Assembly: GCF_023091745.1 (NCBI RefSeq)
Contig: NC_068933.1
Span: 23,316,001-23,380,000, forward strand
Source of the DNA: Budorcas taxicolor
Taxonomy: Eukaryota > Chordata > Mammalia > Artiodactyla > Bovidae
Length of the DNA stretch: 64,000 nucleotides
Direction: 5' to 3'
The notes under the pieces are model-generated. The model made no database searches. It was given only the letters and a program-made list of their open reading frames with translations, and was not told where the DNA came from. Of this stretch, positions 33,653 to 46,865 are shown in pieces. The position numbers and the translations under genes were made by a program. How positions within the stretch are numbered: the stretch's first letter is position 1; each line of letters opens with the position of its first letter.

Positions 33653-33938
33653 CTCTCTATCTTGCTGCTGCTGCTACTAAGTTGCTTCAGTCGTGTCCAA
33701 CTCTGTGCCACCCCATAGATGGCAGCCCACCAGGCTCCCCCATCTCTGGGATTCTCCAGGCAAGAACACTGGAGTGGGTTGCCATTTCCTTCTCCAATGC
33801 TTGAAAGTGAAAAGTGAAAGTGAAGCCGCTCACTTGTGTCCGACTCTAAGCGACCCCATGGACTATAGCCTACCAGGCTCCTCCCATGGAATTTTCCAGA
33901 TAAGAGTACTGGAGTGGGTTGCCATTGCTCCCTATCTT
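33653..33938 (-). mobile_element. BOV-A2 SINE (antisense)
   Basis: The dimer at about 33664-33929 starts (GCT)n and has the GAAAGTGAAAAGTGAAAGTG linker. Flanks CTCTCTATCTT and CTCCCTATCTT form an imperfect TSD. Confidence 0.92.
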
Positions 33939-33939
33939 A

Positions 33940-34249
33940 GACTTCTTCAAAGGCATTTTATGGCTTGTCTGCTCAAGGCCAAGTGTCTCAGGAGGGTATC
34001 CACGGCTCTTTCTGATCTGGCCTTCACTTACCTCTTAGAGCGATTTCTCACCTTCCTTCCCCAGCATCGGGGCACGTGTCATACTTAGTGACCCGGGGTT
34101 TTTCAGACTTGATGCATCCTCTCTCATCCAGGGGCTGGTACAGATTCTGTGCCTTACCTGGCTAACTTCTATTCATTCTTGGCCCAAGCATCACCTCTTC
34201 CAGAAGGACTTCTCTGACCTCCCATGCAGGATAAGGGCAATCAGAGAGC
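33940..34249 (+). mobile_element. Possible L2 LINE fragment
   Basis: CCTGGCTAACTTCTATTCAT, GCATCACCTCTTCCAGAAGG and ACTTCTCTGACCTCCCATGC look like L2 3' sequence. The CHR-2 insertion that follows appears to have split it. Confidence 0.45.
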
Positions 34250-34541
34250 AGTGGAGAGGACTTTGCTGATGGTGCAATAGATAAGAACCCACCTGCCAGT
34301 GCAGGGGACACAGGCTTGGTCCCTGGTCTGGGAAGATCCCACATGCAGTGGAGAAACTTAGCCCATGTGCCACAACTCCTGAAGCCCGTGCGGTCTGGAG
34401 CCCAGACTCTGCAACAGTGAGAAGCCCTTGCACCGCAGCTAGAAAGTAGCCCCCACTCACTGAAACTAGAGAACGCCCGCAGGCAGCAGTGAAGAGCCAG
34501 CGCAGCCAAAAATTTAACAGAAAACAATTTTAAATAAAAAG
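34250..34541 (+). mobile_element. CHR-2-type SINE (sense)
   Basis: GGACTTTGCTGATGGTGCAA (tRNA-like), CATGTGCCACAACTCCTGAA, AGTGAAGAGCCAGCGCAGCC, then an A-rich tail. Confidence 0.85.
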
Positions 34542-34849
34542 GAGTGGGGAAAGTAGAAGAGCAGGTCTTCAAGGCTTCTGTTTGTTTAGGGTTTGGTCTT
34601 TAATTATTCTCCTGTGGCACGTGAGTGAGGATATCCCAGGGCAGCGGCCAGGGCTCAGACCGTGACTTTGTACCGATCAGTATTAAAGTATTTTTAATCA
34701 CTGAAGAACCCACTTGGCCCTACTGCTGCTCACCAGCTGGCTGAGTCCCACCCCCTGTCCTCTTGCATCCCATGCGTCCTCTGTGGTTACTGAGGGGTGT
34801 AAGTCTATTAGGTGTGTTTTTTTCTGTAGCCCTGACTGGAAGAGCCTAG

Positions 34850-34930
34850 GTAACAAGGGCTTATCTAATTTAATGCTGAGTCCCCAGTAGTTGGCACACA
34901 GCAGACCTTCAATAAATGAACAAAGAAAGA
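34850..34930 (+). mobile_element. Possible L2 LINE 3' end
   Basis: GAGTCCCCAGTAGTTGGCAC ... CAGACCTTCAATAAATGAAC resembles the L2 terminus. Confidence 0.4.
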
Positions 34931-35249
34931 AAGAGCCAGAGTGGACCCTGAGTACGGAGGGTAAGAGAATAACCTGGGGAATGTGGGAAGAGGGGACCCT
35001 GCACACCCACAAGCTTGCAGATGGGAATGTGGCAAGAGAAGGTGCTGTCCTTGGCCAGCCTCTGTATTCCCTCCACCCCCGACTCCCTGGTCTCTGTCGC
35101 TCTGGGGAGTAGAAGGCACTTGGCTCAGATGGCATCTGAGGAGTTACCCCACTGTAAAGTGCCCACCTTCCACCTTGTATTTAAGAAATATTTTGATGAG
35201 AGATACTTAAAGACCATGTAAATATTGTTTCCATAATCTCACTCACCAA

Positions 35250-35382
35250 TTTTTTTTTTTATTTTAATTTTTTTGGCCACCGTACGTGACATGTCAGATC
35301 TTAGTTCCCTGACCAGGGATCGAACCGACTCCCCCTGTAGCAGGAGCTTGGAGTCTTCACCACTGGACCACCAGCGAAGTCC
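35250..35382 (-). mobile_element. CHR-1-type SINE (antisense)
   Basis: T-run, TTTTTTGGCCACCGTACGTG, TTAGTTCCCTGACCAGGGAT, ending CCACTGGACCACCAGCGAAG. Confidence 0.85.
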
Positions 35383-35409
35383 TCGCTCACCGCCTTCAGC
35401 GTCCAATCC

Positions 35410-36000
35410 ATTGATGACTCTTTCTAACTGAAGTGTAGTTGATGTACTATATTAGTTTCAGGTTTATAACATGGTGATTCAGTGTTTTATTGATTATACT
35501 CTTAAAGTTATTATGAAATAATGACTGTATTTCCCAGTGCTAAAGTGTAACCTTGTTGCTTATCTGTTTCATACATAGCTTGTATCTCTTAATTCCATAG
35601 CCCTACCTTGCCCCTCCCCTTTCCCTCCTGTTAACCACTCTGTTGTTTAGTTGCTTCAGTCGTGTCTGACTCTTTTGTGATCCCAAGCACTGCAGCCGCC
35701 AGGCACCCTTGTCCATCGGATTCTCCAGGCAAGAATACTGGAGTGGGTTAACCACTAGTTTGGTCTTTCTATCTGTGAGTCTGTTTTTTGTGTGTTTTGT
35801 TATGTACATTTGTTTGTTTAATTTTTTAGATCCCACGTGTAAGTGAAATCTCATGGTATTTATCTTTCCTTGTCTGACTTATTTCACTAAGCATAATACT
35901 CTCATTGAGTATTATAAGCGTAATATCCACATTGTTGCAAATGGCAGACTTTCACTCTATTTCATGAATGGTGATATTCTCAAATGATGAGGATGATGAT
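35410..36000 (-). mobile_element. L1 3' fragment (antisense), split by a SINE
   Basis: AACTGAAGTGTAGTTGATGT, TATTTCCCAGTGCTAAAGTG and TTATGTACATTTGTTTGTTT, then CGTGTAAGTGAAATCTCATG, in L1 3' order. A BovA monomer interrupts it at 35640-35746. Confidence 0.65.
35630..35756 (-). mobile_element. BovA SINE (antisense), 10-bp TSD
   Basis: Flanked by GTTAACCACT at 35630-35639 and 35747-35756; inserted in the L1 relic. Confidence 0.9.
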
Positions 36001-36080
36001 ATTCTCATCCCATCATTCCTTTCACTGCGAGGAAGAGCTTTTCAGGATTTACTCTTAAAGTAGCAGTAGGTTATCCTTAA

Positions 36081-36362
36081 TGGGCTTCCCTGATAGCTCA
36101 ATTGGCAAAGAATCTGCCTGCAGTGCAGGGGACCTTGGTTCAATTCCTGGGTTAGGAAGATCCCCACTCCAGTATTCTTGGGCTTTCCTGGTGAGTCAGC
36201 TGGTAAAGAATCTGCTTGTATTGTGGGAGACCTGGGTTCGATCCCTGGTTTGGGAAGATTCCCTGGAGAAGGGAACGGCTACCCACTCCAGTATTCTGGC
36301 CTGGAGAATTCCATGGACTGCATAGTCCATGGGGTCGCAAAGAGTCAAACACGATTTTGTTA
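36081..36362 (+). mobile_element. Composite (dimeric) Bov-tA SINE
   Basis: A truncated tRNA-type unit (36081-36179) ends CCACTCCAGTATTCTTG and is fused to a full Bov-tA starting GGCTTTCCTGGTGAGTCAGC. The same fusion point occurs at 57290-57572. Confidence 0.85.
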
Positions 36363-36716
36363 TTTTTACTTTTCACTTTATCCTCAACTATTATGGGCCT
36401 GCCCACAATCCCTGCAAAAAATCTGGCAACTCTTAAGAGAGTACAAATCTCATTTGTGATGTCTGACAAAACTTCCACCGAAACTGAAGCAGCTTATATT
36501 ACACCCTCAACTAGAATACAAAGTAAACATATGGCTGCCTATAACTGCCTACACTTGAGGAAAAACCCAAACACTGAATGCTTTTCTCTGTAATCAAAAT
36601 CTCAGTAGACTTAGGTTTGTTTAAAATTGTCCCCCCTTAAGGAATCAATTAGGCGGTACAGTCTTGAGAACTATAGAACAAATACGTTTTGCTTTATTGC
36701 ACTTGCCAGTGTTAAG

Positions 36717-36922
36717 GGCTTCCCGGGTGGCTCAGTGGTAGAGAATCAGCCTGCAAATGTAGGAGACCCAGGTTCGATCCCTAGGTCAGGAAGATTCCCC
36801 TGAAGAAGGAAATGGCAAGCCACTCCAGTATTCTTGCCTGGAGAATTCCATGGACAGAGGAGCCTGGTGGGCTACAGTCCAGGAAGTCGCAAAGAGTCAG
36901 ACACAACTTAGCAACTGAGCAC
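36717..36922 (+). mobile_element. Bov-tA SINE (sense)
   Basis: GGGCTTCCCGGGTGGCTCAG through CACAACTTAGCAACTGAGCA, then a short (CA)n. Confidence 0.92.
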
Positions 36923-37261
36923 ACACACACACTGATAAAGTGACAATCAACATGAGCTTGATTTCCTTCAAGCTGGCTCCATCTGCAAGCTCAGAATCTG
37001 TAGTATTTGAAGAGCACCACATGGAGACCTTTCTGTAATTTCTTCCCCAACATTGCCCAGCTTCTACCATAAACAAGTAACTTCAAAGAGCTGTTTGAAA
37101 GCATGTAAACAGTATAAATCCATTTTGTTGTATTTTACACTTAAGGTTATATTCTGCAGAATATGTAGCTGACTGTGAAATTGATTTGCAGAGCTGGGGC
37201 CATCCAATTTGACATTCTTGACACTCTGTGGGTTTATATTTCCTGTTCTGTGTGCGTGTGT

Positions 37262-37478
37262 ATATGCTAAGTTGCTTCAGTCATGTCCGACTCTTTGTGA
37301 GCCTATGGCCTGAAGCCCACCAGGCTCTTCTACCCATACGATTCTCCAGGCAAGAATACCAGAGGGGTTGCCATGCCCTTCTCCAGGGATCTTCCTGACC
37401 CAGGGATGGAACCTGCATCTCTTAAGTCTCCGGCATTGGCAGGTGGGTTCTTTACCATTAATGCAAACTGGGAAGCCC
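37262..37478 (-). mobile_element. Bov-tA SINE (antisense)
   Basis: TATGCTAAGTTGCTTCAGTC to GCAAACTGGGAAGCCC. Confidence 0.9.
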
Positions 37479-39659
37479 TTCCTGCACTATACATATATGC
37501 AGATTCCTTGTGAATTTGGCCCTATGACTAAGCTAGTAAGACTGGTACTACAGCACTAGCGTAGGGCTCCAGCTGAAGCTAGGGATGTGGGGTTTGCTTT
37601 AGCCAGGCTCCTAATCTGCATGCTGACAAACTTGAAAGGAAGAGTAAGTCACAGAAAATGATGCCCTGCGCATCCAAGAACTAGTTTGGATTTCAAGTGC
37701 AGTGGAAAGTGGTTCCCTGGAGAGCAGAAGAGGGGAGAGAAAGGGCTAGGAAGCTAGTAGAAGGGGTCAGTGGCTTGGTGTGTTTCCCGTGGATAGAGGA
37801 CCAAACAGAGAAACATCAGTGCTTCTTGCTTCTAGCCACAGGGTGCTCAGTAATAGGTCACAGATATTTGGTTTTCCTGTTCTGGGTGTGTAACTAGGAT
37901 AACACTTCTCCACCCAGCTTGATTCAGGCAAAGCCATGGGATATGCTTTGACCATTACATGTGATCAGAAAAGATCTGGGCAGAGGAAAACTTCTGGGCA
38001 GAAGTTTTACCAGCCAGAGTGTATTTCTGCGATCCTGGAAGCACCAACCCAGGTCTCCAAGTGACTGCTCTTGATGGGTGGACAGTGTGCATGTTTTTAG
38101 CCAAAAATAGGGCAATACACAGCTCATCATACGAGATGTGGGTTATCTACCTAGGTAATGGAAAAGTAAACTCTATCAGCCATGTTCTACTAGAAGATCA
38201 CTTGTTACTATGTGAGTTTGTCCTGTTTTTTCCTTCATAAACAGTAACATTTTTCTCATTACTGTAGATAGAAGTAAATTGGGAGAAAACGGAATATAAT
38301 TCTGTCTCCCACTTTTTAAACTTAATACTGTGAGCCAAGGAAGGAAAGGAGAGAGGCCGGGAGAAAGGATGCTGATATCTGGGGACCTGGGAGAATGAAG
38401 GCGTCACGGTGTTGCTGAAAGCACTCTCTGTCAACATGTGTGCACGTGCGTGTGTGTGTGTGTGTGTGCTTAACAATAACATGTTAGTTTGAAAAGTAAG
38501 AGGATCTGTCAAAGGTAGTAGTGGAAAAACATTTGGAGATATAAGATTCTAGGAAATATGTAATCTGTCCCCAAGCCTGAGTCCATGCATTTATGACCAT
38601 TATTCACAGGCCTAGACATTTTAGAAATTAAAAACTTTTAAAAACCTGTGCCATCTGCTCTTCCTTTGAGGAACTGTACCTCCCTTTGGACTCCACGTGA
38701 TGTTGGAGCCAGCCAGTCATGTAGGACAGGGATGGACACATGACCTCATCTAAGAAAATCATTGTCTCTCCCCTGGGAAACTGACAAGAGATAGTTGAAG
38801 CCAAATCACTAGAGGAAATATCCTCCAGTTTCTCCCAAGTCTTACCTTTCCTGAGTTTTTTTTTTTTTTTTTCTTATTCTATCAGCTACTTGATAGACTC
38901 CCAACAGATCCCTTCTTGCTTGAGGAAGAGTTTGTTTTGCAGGCAGAGGACTTTAGTTATTTCAGACTTGAATGCATCTTCATGATCATAGCATGGACCT
39001 TAGGGGGTGCCACGGTGGAAGAGAGGTGCTATGGTCTCCAGAGCCCGGCAGGACTTGGCTCCCACAGATGGAAGGACTCTGGTTGGAGTCCTGGAAACGG
39101 AACACTGGGATGCAGTGTCCTGTTGGAACCAGTGCCAGCCCAAGAGATGAGCAGATTGTTGTACTGCCGCCATCTTTTTTCTTTTTTTTTATGGGCACAG
39201 CCTAGTATCTGAGCTGTTATTACAGCTTCCTAGTCAGTCTCTCTGTCCCCCTTGTCATCTCGCATACAGCCATAACATGACAAGGTCACAGCACTCTTTT
39301 TTCAGTTAACATTCACTGGCTGGAGACATACCCTATAGTAAAACGTGACTGCAGAGACCACACTGCATGATGCTGTTCTTGGCTTGATGGAAGTAGCTTG
39401 TAATCTCCCTCCAAGAACTCAAGAAAAGCAGTTTAGAATCTCTATTTTCATGCTGGTACTGGATAATTTTCCACTAATATCCATTTGATCATCGCCTCTC
39501 CCTGTTGAAAACCGTTCAAGAGACCGCTCTGGGACAAAGCTTACACTCTTCCATCCAGGATTCAGAAGCTTCCAGGACCTGGTCTCAGTCTGGCTTTCCA
39601 GCCATATCCTCTTACTGCGACAACTCAAATTCTCAGCTCCACCCAAAGAACTCTACTCA
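37479..39659. other. Upstream/5' intronic sequence, unassigned
   Basis: No gene recognised. There is a short (GT)n at 38446-38468 and a T-run near 38856-38872. 38690-39230 may be an old LTR or DNA element but I could not place it. Confidence 0.35.
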
Positions 39660-40030
39660 CGTTTCCCTGAGTGGGCCTTGTTTATAGCTCCTCATTCAGG
39701 TCTTTGCTAACGTCAGCAGGCTCTTCTTTCTCATCTGTAGTGCTTCCCTTCTGAAATCTTACCTGCTCTTCGAAGTCTAGCTCAGCCTCCCCCTTCTCTG
39801 TGAAGACTTTATGGATAGCTATCAATAAAAATAATCATTTCCCCTAGTATTTCTATATATTGCATATTTATTATTGCTGTCACTCTTAGAGCATTTCTCC
39901 TGATTCTGTCTTGAACTCTCAACTCTGTGTATGTTCCTAGCTCGATTAGAAGCTCCTGGAGGGCAGAACTGAAACTGGACCTCTCTTTTATATGTGTCAT
40001 AGTGCTTTCACTTAGTAGTTAACTGTAGAA
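39660..40030 (+). mobile_element. Probable L2 LINE 3' end
   Basis: CTTACCTGCTCTTCGAAGTC, then GATTAGAAGCTCCTGGAGGG and CAGAACTGAAACTGGACCTC match the L2 3' pattern (gene-like but non-coding). Old and diverged. Confidence 0.45.
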
Positions 40031-42114
40031 CCAATGAATCAACGAGCTGTTTACTTAGCTCCCTATGCAAGACAACAATGCTTTACTCCAGATAAACTGG
40101 TCCTCAAATATTTGGTCATAAATCACTAATCCCCTGATAAGAGCCAAGAGGCTCTCAGAGGCTCCCAAGGCTAAAAATAAGCTTTCTCAGTCATGTTTTG
40201 TGTTTCCTAATTTCCTTCCCTTGCAGAGGCCTGTTCAGAGATATACCCTAGACACAAAATAGCCCCCGTTTTATAACTGAAAACAAATATAAATACTGTA
40301 AATTGTTCTCTTATTATAAATGCCACAGAAGACACATATTTTAAAAAGAGCATAGGGCTGCTTTAAATTTCAAAGATATATTCAAACTGTCTAAAGTTTA
40401 AATACAAAATGGTCAAGTCAGGTCAAAGACTTTACTTACATTATAAAAAGACTTCATCATGATATAATTGAGTTTACTTAATCTTTTACAAAAAAATTTA
40501 ATGCATGATACTTATACCTACATATTATTTTCAAATACAAATTATACTGCAACCTTTTGTATGATAAAAAACTATCATTTCATAATATGCTGACGTCCTA
40601 GAAACACATTTTGTTCTCTAATAAAACATTGAATACATTCTTGTTATTTTAAAACTAGTTTCAAATTCTTTTCTCCACCTAGGGCAAAAAGAAACTCCAG
40701 CTTACTTTATATCACAATGTCATAACTTTTAAATGATAGGAATTGGGCCTAATTAGGTTTACTGAATACGCTTGTATTATGTGAATTGCTGTAATAACTG
40801 AAAGCTACTAACCTGAGTCATCTTGTGATTACAGAAAATTACTTCTTGTCTTTTTGATTCATGGCAGTTTCCACCCTCAGAGAGCGACAGTTGTTGCTCA
40901 TAATTTTCTCAGTGTGTAATGTAAACGCAGTGTGGTGGGAGGAGAATCAAACAGCGAGGTCCTTTCCTACGGTGAGCCACTCTGTGTGAGTCTTCGTGGG
41001 GAATACAGGCTCTGTTAGGAAAAAAAACAAGTACTGAAGTTCATTTTACATAATACAACTATTGAACCAGCTACAGCCCACGCTGACCTCTTGACATATG
41101 CCTGAATTACCCAGAGAAGAAGGGATTAGAATGAACTGTTAATATGTGGAATGTGCCAGAACTATAACAGTAGTTTCTGAATCAATCCCTCAGCTTTCTG
41201 TAAAACACCCAGTACTTTCTCCCCAAATTAAATAGGATGATTTCATCTTGTTCCTCAAAAAATTACAAGTACTGAGAGTCAACTTCAAATCCAGTGGTTT
41301 AATTACTGTAACTTTTTAAGACATATGACTAAATGTTATTAAGTCATCCCAGTACAATTTAACTGTTCAATATTTGTTCTTATTGCCAGCTATTTCCATG
41401 TCACTTTGACAAGTACCCCTAGTTATTCTTCACTGTTCACATTTATTTTTTTTCCTTTTTACATAATAGAATGGGTTTGGCATGAAATTCATCAAAAGAC
41501 TCTGAGTTACATTAAAAAGAGGACATATGCAGAAAAACCCTCTGTAATGGGGAGGTCTTGGGGTATAAAATGAGGTCTGGAGAGATGCCCGGTGCAGTAG
41601 GAAAAGCCCATCGTGTAACATTTGGGGGCCTGATTCATCTGTAAATGAGGCAAATGGACTTTCATCTTGATCACAGTTCTCAGTCCCTTTCCTTGGTCTT
41701 CACGTCCTTTGCGTCCTTTGTCCTTTGCGTAGGCACTTCAGTACCACAAACTGTGCCCCTTTATTACGCATAGTGATTCTCAGGATGGTGGGGTGGGATG
41801 TACTGGCTTCCCTGAACTTGCTGGGGCTCTCCACCCACCTCAGTCTTGATCCCTGTTTAAGAAGCACTGATCTGCGTGTGCTTTGCAAAGTGTATTGCTG
41901 GTCTTCAGAGTGTGCATATAACCCATTGTCTCTCAGTCACATGCAGGCATACGATCTGTACCACTGAGAGCCACGAAGGTTGGCATTTTAGAAAGAACAC
42001 TTAGAAAGAGTCTTGAAAGAGTTACTAGTCAAAAGATTTCATCTTTCCTTTGGCTTGAGCCTGCCTTAACCATAAAGGAGAGGATGTTTTGTGTGTATGT
42101 GTGTTGTGTCTGTC
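40031..42114. other. AT-rich sequence, no recognised feature
   Basis: About 2 kb without a recognisable young repeat, ORF or RNA gene. Confidence 0.4.
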
Positions 42115-42840
42115 ACATGTTCTTTCTTTCTTTAATTAATTTATTTTTAATTAGAGGATAACTGCTTTAAATACTGTGTTAGTTTCTGCTGTACATCAAC
42201 ATGAATCAGCCGTATGTATACGTACATATGTCCCGTCCTTCTTCAACCTCCCTCCCACCTCCCACCCCACCCCACCCCTCTAGGTTGTCACAGAGGAGCA
42301 GGTTTGAGCTCCCTGCATCATACAGCGGATTCCCACTGGCTATCTGTTTTACATATGGTAACGTATATGCTTCTCTGCTATTCTATCAATTCGTCCCACC
42401 CTTTTCTTCCCCCACTGTATCCGCAAGTCTTTTCTCTATGTCTGCATCTCCATTGCTGCTCTGCAAATAGGCTCATCAGTACCACCTTTCTAGATTCCAC
42501 ATATATGCGTTAATATATGATATTTGTTTTTCTCTTTCTGACTTACTTCACTGTGTATAATAGGCTCTAGGTTTGTCCACCTCATTAGAACTGACTCAAA
42601 CACATTCCTTTTTATGGCTGAGGAACACTCCATAGTATACATGTACCACATTTTCTGTATTCCATTCATCTGTCAGTGGACATCTAGGTTGCTTCTATGT
42701 CCTAGCTACTGTGAATAGTGCTGTAATGAACATTGGTATAAATGTGTCTCTTTCAATTACGATTTTCTCAGGGTATATGCCTAGTAGTGAGATTGTTGGG
42801 TCATATGGCAGTTTTATTCCTAGTTTTTTAAGGAATAGGA
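42115..42840 (-). mobile_element. L1 3' end (antisense), about 0.7 kb
   Basis: TTAATTAGAGGATAACTGCT, CTGCTGTACATCAACATGAA, then the antisense ORF2 end including CCATTCATCTGTCAGTGGAC, ATCTAGGTTGCTTC and AATGAACATTGG. Confidence 0.88.
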
Positions 42841-44004
42841 GATGACGTTGTCTGAAACTCCATGCTAGTGGCAAAGCCTAAGGCAAGACACCTCGGGTTC
42901 ACCCTTCCAGCCCTGACCTAGGGGCTGCTCTGTCCCCAGCCAGCCTGACTGTCTAAGCACCTTGCCTTCAGGCATGAGTATCCAAATGCATTCACCCTCT
43001 CAGATGGGCACTGAGGACAGGGTGTTCTGAGACTTAGTCACAAAGTATAGTGAATGAAAAGAATTTCAGAGTGTAGCGGGCATGTGTGAGCTACTGGGGT
43101 GAAAAAGAAAGCAGGGGTGGGGAACTTCTCTATTCACCCAAATCATATTCCTCAAGCACCTATAAAGATAATTGACTTTCCATAAGTTTACTGAATTATG
43201 ATCCAAACTTGCCTCTGTGAAAAATGAATCATTTTATCTTTTCCAAGAAGTTTATGGGCAAAGACAAAATAGGGTAGGTAGTTTCTTTTAATAAGTTGAA
43301 TTGGATCAGTCCTTTCATTTTATCAGCCACACATCTTTGGAGTATCTAGTATTAAAAATGCATTTCTTCTTCTTTTCTCCTTGAATAAATTAGAAACCAT
43401 CTTTGAGAACAAAGGTGACTCAAACCTTACGAAATTTTGAGGCTAACCAAGTGTGTGTATTTTCCTGGGAAGAGACTCAGCACCTCAAACTATGTCTCAG
43501 GGGAAAAAAAAAGTAATTTCTGTATTAAATTTAAAAGATTCATTCATTCATTCAACAAATACTAATTGAACTTCTGTTATATATAAGGTGCTAGGGATAA
43601 AGATTTTTTAAGTCTCCCAATTTAGGAATCCAAAGTTTAATATAGGAAGCATACAAAGAAATAGAAAGTTAAAATATGGTACTACTTTCACTTTTGGCAT
43701 GGATACATCCTGAGAGCTTTGGAGCTTCTGAATCCCTAAACTAATTATGCCTTGACTGTTATACCTGTGGATCGACAGGTCAATCAGTTGATTGATAAAT
43801 TAATAGATAAAACAGAGCTGTTACAGATCACTACATCATAGATCTTTGGGCCATCATCAGGTATGTAAAACCACAGATGCCCAGAGCCACACCTGGTGTG
43901 AGGACTGTTATGATCCAGGTGTGCACAGGTTCTGTAGGAACTGTAGGTGAGGCAGCTCAGCCAGCCTGTTCAGGGGGAGGGGCAGTGAGTTTCACACACA
44001 CAAT
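42841..44004. other. Unassigned intergenic/intronic sequence
   Basis: Nothing recognised beyond a short CATTCATTCATTCA run near 43540. Confidence 0.4.
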
Positions 44005-44245
44005 GTGCATTAATTATTTACTGTTATCGAGGCCCTGTTATAAGCATTTAACATATATATTAACTCACTGAAGCTACACGGTAACTAAATCAAACAGGAA
44101 CCACCATGTCTCCACTTTACAGATAAGGAAGCGGAGGCACAGAGAACACAAGTGACTTGCCAAGGTTACATAGCTAGTGGCAGAGCCAGGATTTCAGACC
44201 AGAAAGTTAGATTCCTGACTTCACACTCCTAACTATACAGTCAGT
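44005..44245 (-). mobile_element. MIR SINE (antisense)
   Basis: TTATAAGCATTTAACATATA, TCCACTTTACAGATAAGGAA, GGAGGCACAGAGAACACAAG and AGTGACTTGCCAAGGTTACA are a classic antisense MIR. Confidence 0.85.
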
Positions 44246-44577
44246 GGGGAGGCAGGAAGGGAGAGCGGGTGATACTATAGGAACCTGGAAGAGTCAGACC
44301 ACACAGGACCTAGTTTAACTTTCTAAGGAGTTTAGATCTTTATCCTGAACATAATGGTGAACAACAGTTATGCCAGTGAGAGAAAAGACAAATTTGGATT
44401 TTGTTTCCAGAAATCCACAGCAAGAGTGTAGACTATTTCCCGGACAGGTTCACAGAGAAAGAACCTAGTAAAATCCTTTAGACAGATAATGATATTAAGG
44501 ATGCTTAGGAGGGGGTGAGATACAGGAGATATTAAGGAGAGAGCATCACATTAGTAGGACTTGCTAACTGATGAACC

Positions 44578-45030
44578 GTCTAGTCAAAGCTATGGTTTTT
44601 CCAGTAGTCATATATGGATGTGAGAGTTGGACCATAAAGAAGGCTGAGCATTGAAGAAGTGATGCTTCCAAACTGTGGTGTTGGAGAAGACTCTTGAGAG
44701 TCCCTTGGACAGCAAGGAGATTAACCAGTCAATCTGGAAGGAAACTAACCCTGAATATTGATTGGAAGGACTAATGCTGAAGCTGAAACTCTAATACTTT
44801 GGCCACCTGATGTGAAGAGCTGACTCAGAAAAGATGCTGGGAAAGATTGAAGGCAGGAGAGGAGGGGATGACAGAGGATGAGATGGTTGAATGGCATCAT
44901 TGGCTCAATGGATATGAGTTTGAGAAAACTCCAATAGACAGTGAAGGACAGGGAAGCCTGGTGTGCTGCAGTCCATGGGGTTGCAAAGAGTCAGACATGA
45001 CTGAGTGGCTGAACAACAACAACGAAAATT
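44578..45030 (+). mobile_element. BovB LINE 3' end (diverged)
   Basis: CGTCTAGTCAAAGCTATGGT, TGAGAGTTGGACCATAAAGA, CAAACTGTGGTGTTGGAGAA, ending ACTGAGTGGCTGAACAACAA. More diverged than the other BovB copies. Confidence 0.88.
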
Positions 45031-46098
45031 GATGAAGAGTTAAGACAAAGAACACACTTAAGAGGAAGCAGTGCTACTGATAAGGCTGACCCTGTAAGAG
45101 GTACCACCAGCATCCTAAAACAGAGGGAAAGAGAGTAAGAATGAAAGACAAAAGGAAACTTTGGTAATGACCATATATAAACCCTGAAAAACTCTTCCCT
45201 TGGAATACCTGTGAACACGTCCAGAGAAATTTACTTAGGATACTTGCATCTGCAGGCAAAAGGCTGTACGAAGGACTAGGTATTGGTAATGGAAATGCCA
45301 TAGTGACCGGTAACACATTATATTTTGCATTATTGCCTGGGCTGTTTGTATATATCCATTATGTCTGTAATTGATGGCAGCATTTTCCAGGTATGGACAG
45401 GGGAGCTCACGATCGCTAATGTCTTGTTGGGTATTGGAGTTTACACAGCGTTCAGTCAATGTCTATGATAAAAATACATAAAGAAAGGCAGAGAAGAATA
45501 AAAAAGAGGGTACTTTACATGGTGCTGTAGTTCACCATCAGAAGGAATACATCTGAGCAAGGGTTTAGGTTTGGACATAAGTGTTTCTGTTTATCTGAAG
45601 GACAACCAAGTAAGACAGACATGAAGCTCAGAGCAGGCTATTCTAGAGATCATTTAAAAATCATTGTTCTAAAACTTGGCAGTGATGTTTCTTTAACTCT
45701 TACCATTTACTCCCAAAGAGAGAAGGCATATAGTGTTCAGCCACGACCAAATACAGTTTGGTCCGATTCAGAGAGCTTAAAAAACAGATTTCTCCTGAGC
45801 ACCAGCCTAGTCCAGTAGACTGACCCAAGAGGCAAACTCGAGGAGCCAGTTAATGACCATCTCTATTTACATGGACAGTCACTGCACAATCAACAAGTTA
45901 AAGTTGTTGGGCCAGTCCAGTGAAGAGGTGATAAGGTGTTTATTAGGAACTCTTTTCCACCCAGAAACAGTTAATATTTATAATTTAAAACCCAGCCCAC
46001 TACAAAAAAGGAAGTGAATTAAATTAAGAGATTGTGCAGAACAAGAAAGTAATGAGGTTAGGAGACCGTGGATCACCAGTAGTAATCAACGTGTTAGC
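45031..46098. other. Unassigned sequence
   Basis: No recognised repeat or gene; ORFs under 81 codons only. Confidence 0.4.
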
Positions 46099-46300
46099 AG
46101 GCTCCTCTGGTGGCTCAGCGGTAAAGAACCCACCTGCCAATGCATTAGACGCAGGTTTGATCCCTGGGTCGGGAAGATCCCCTGCAGAAGGAAATGGCAA
46201 CTCACTCCAGTCTTCTTGCCTGGAGAATCCCATGGACAGAGGAGCCTAGCGGGCTACAGTCCATGGGGTCGCAGAGTCGGATACGACTGTACGACTGAAC
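46099..46300 (+). mobile_element. Bov-tA SINE (sense)
   Basis: GGCTCCTCTGGTGGCTCAGC through TCGGATACGACTGTACGACT. Confidence 0.92.
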
Positions 46301-46664
46301 AACGCATGCACATTAGCATTAAAGGAGAGGTGAGCCATGTGCTGTTAGAATTCTACTGTGGTTATTTTAATCCAAGAAATACCGACCGAGCAACTACTAG
46401 GCAACAGTTGCTTTGGTGGTTCTGAGAAGAACTGGGATGGGTGGCATTTATTCTCGAGAAGCTACAAGCAAATGCAAGAGTGACTCAGCAAAACTGAATG
46501 ACAGTGGGGAGGGCAGACATATGATTGATTGATAGAAGCAAAGCAGCAAGTGACCTCAGCTTCTATACTTGGTGGTGATCCTTTAACGAGAGTATTACTC
46601 CCTCCAAATAACGAGGCAGGCAAACCAGCTGCCTCTCTAATTAGTGTTCCCTATGCTACACAGG

Positions 46665-46865
46665 GGCTTCCCTTGTAGCTCAGTCGGTAAAGAATCTGCC
46701 TGCAGTGCAGGAGACCCGGGTTCGATCCCTGGGTTGGGAAGATCCTCTGGAGAAGGAAATGGCAACCTACTCCAGTATTCTTGCCTGGAGAATCCCATGG
46801 ACAGAGGAGCCTGGTGGGCTACAGTCCCATGTGAAGGCAAGAGTCGGACACGACTAAGCAACTAA
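46665..46865 (+). mobile_element. Bov-tA SINE (sense) with (GA)n tail
   Basis: GGCTTCCCTTGTAGCTCAGT through AGAGTCGGACACGACTAAGC, followed by GAGAGAGAGAGAGA. Confidence 0.93.

Noticed and set aside
46099..46180. tRNA-like sequences (GGTTCGATCCC box B-like motifs at many sites)
   Set aside because: All belong to Bov-tA or CHR SINEs derived from tRNA-Glu; no free-standing tRNA gene was seen.
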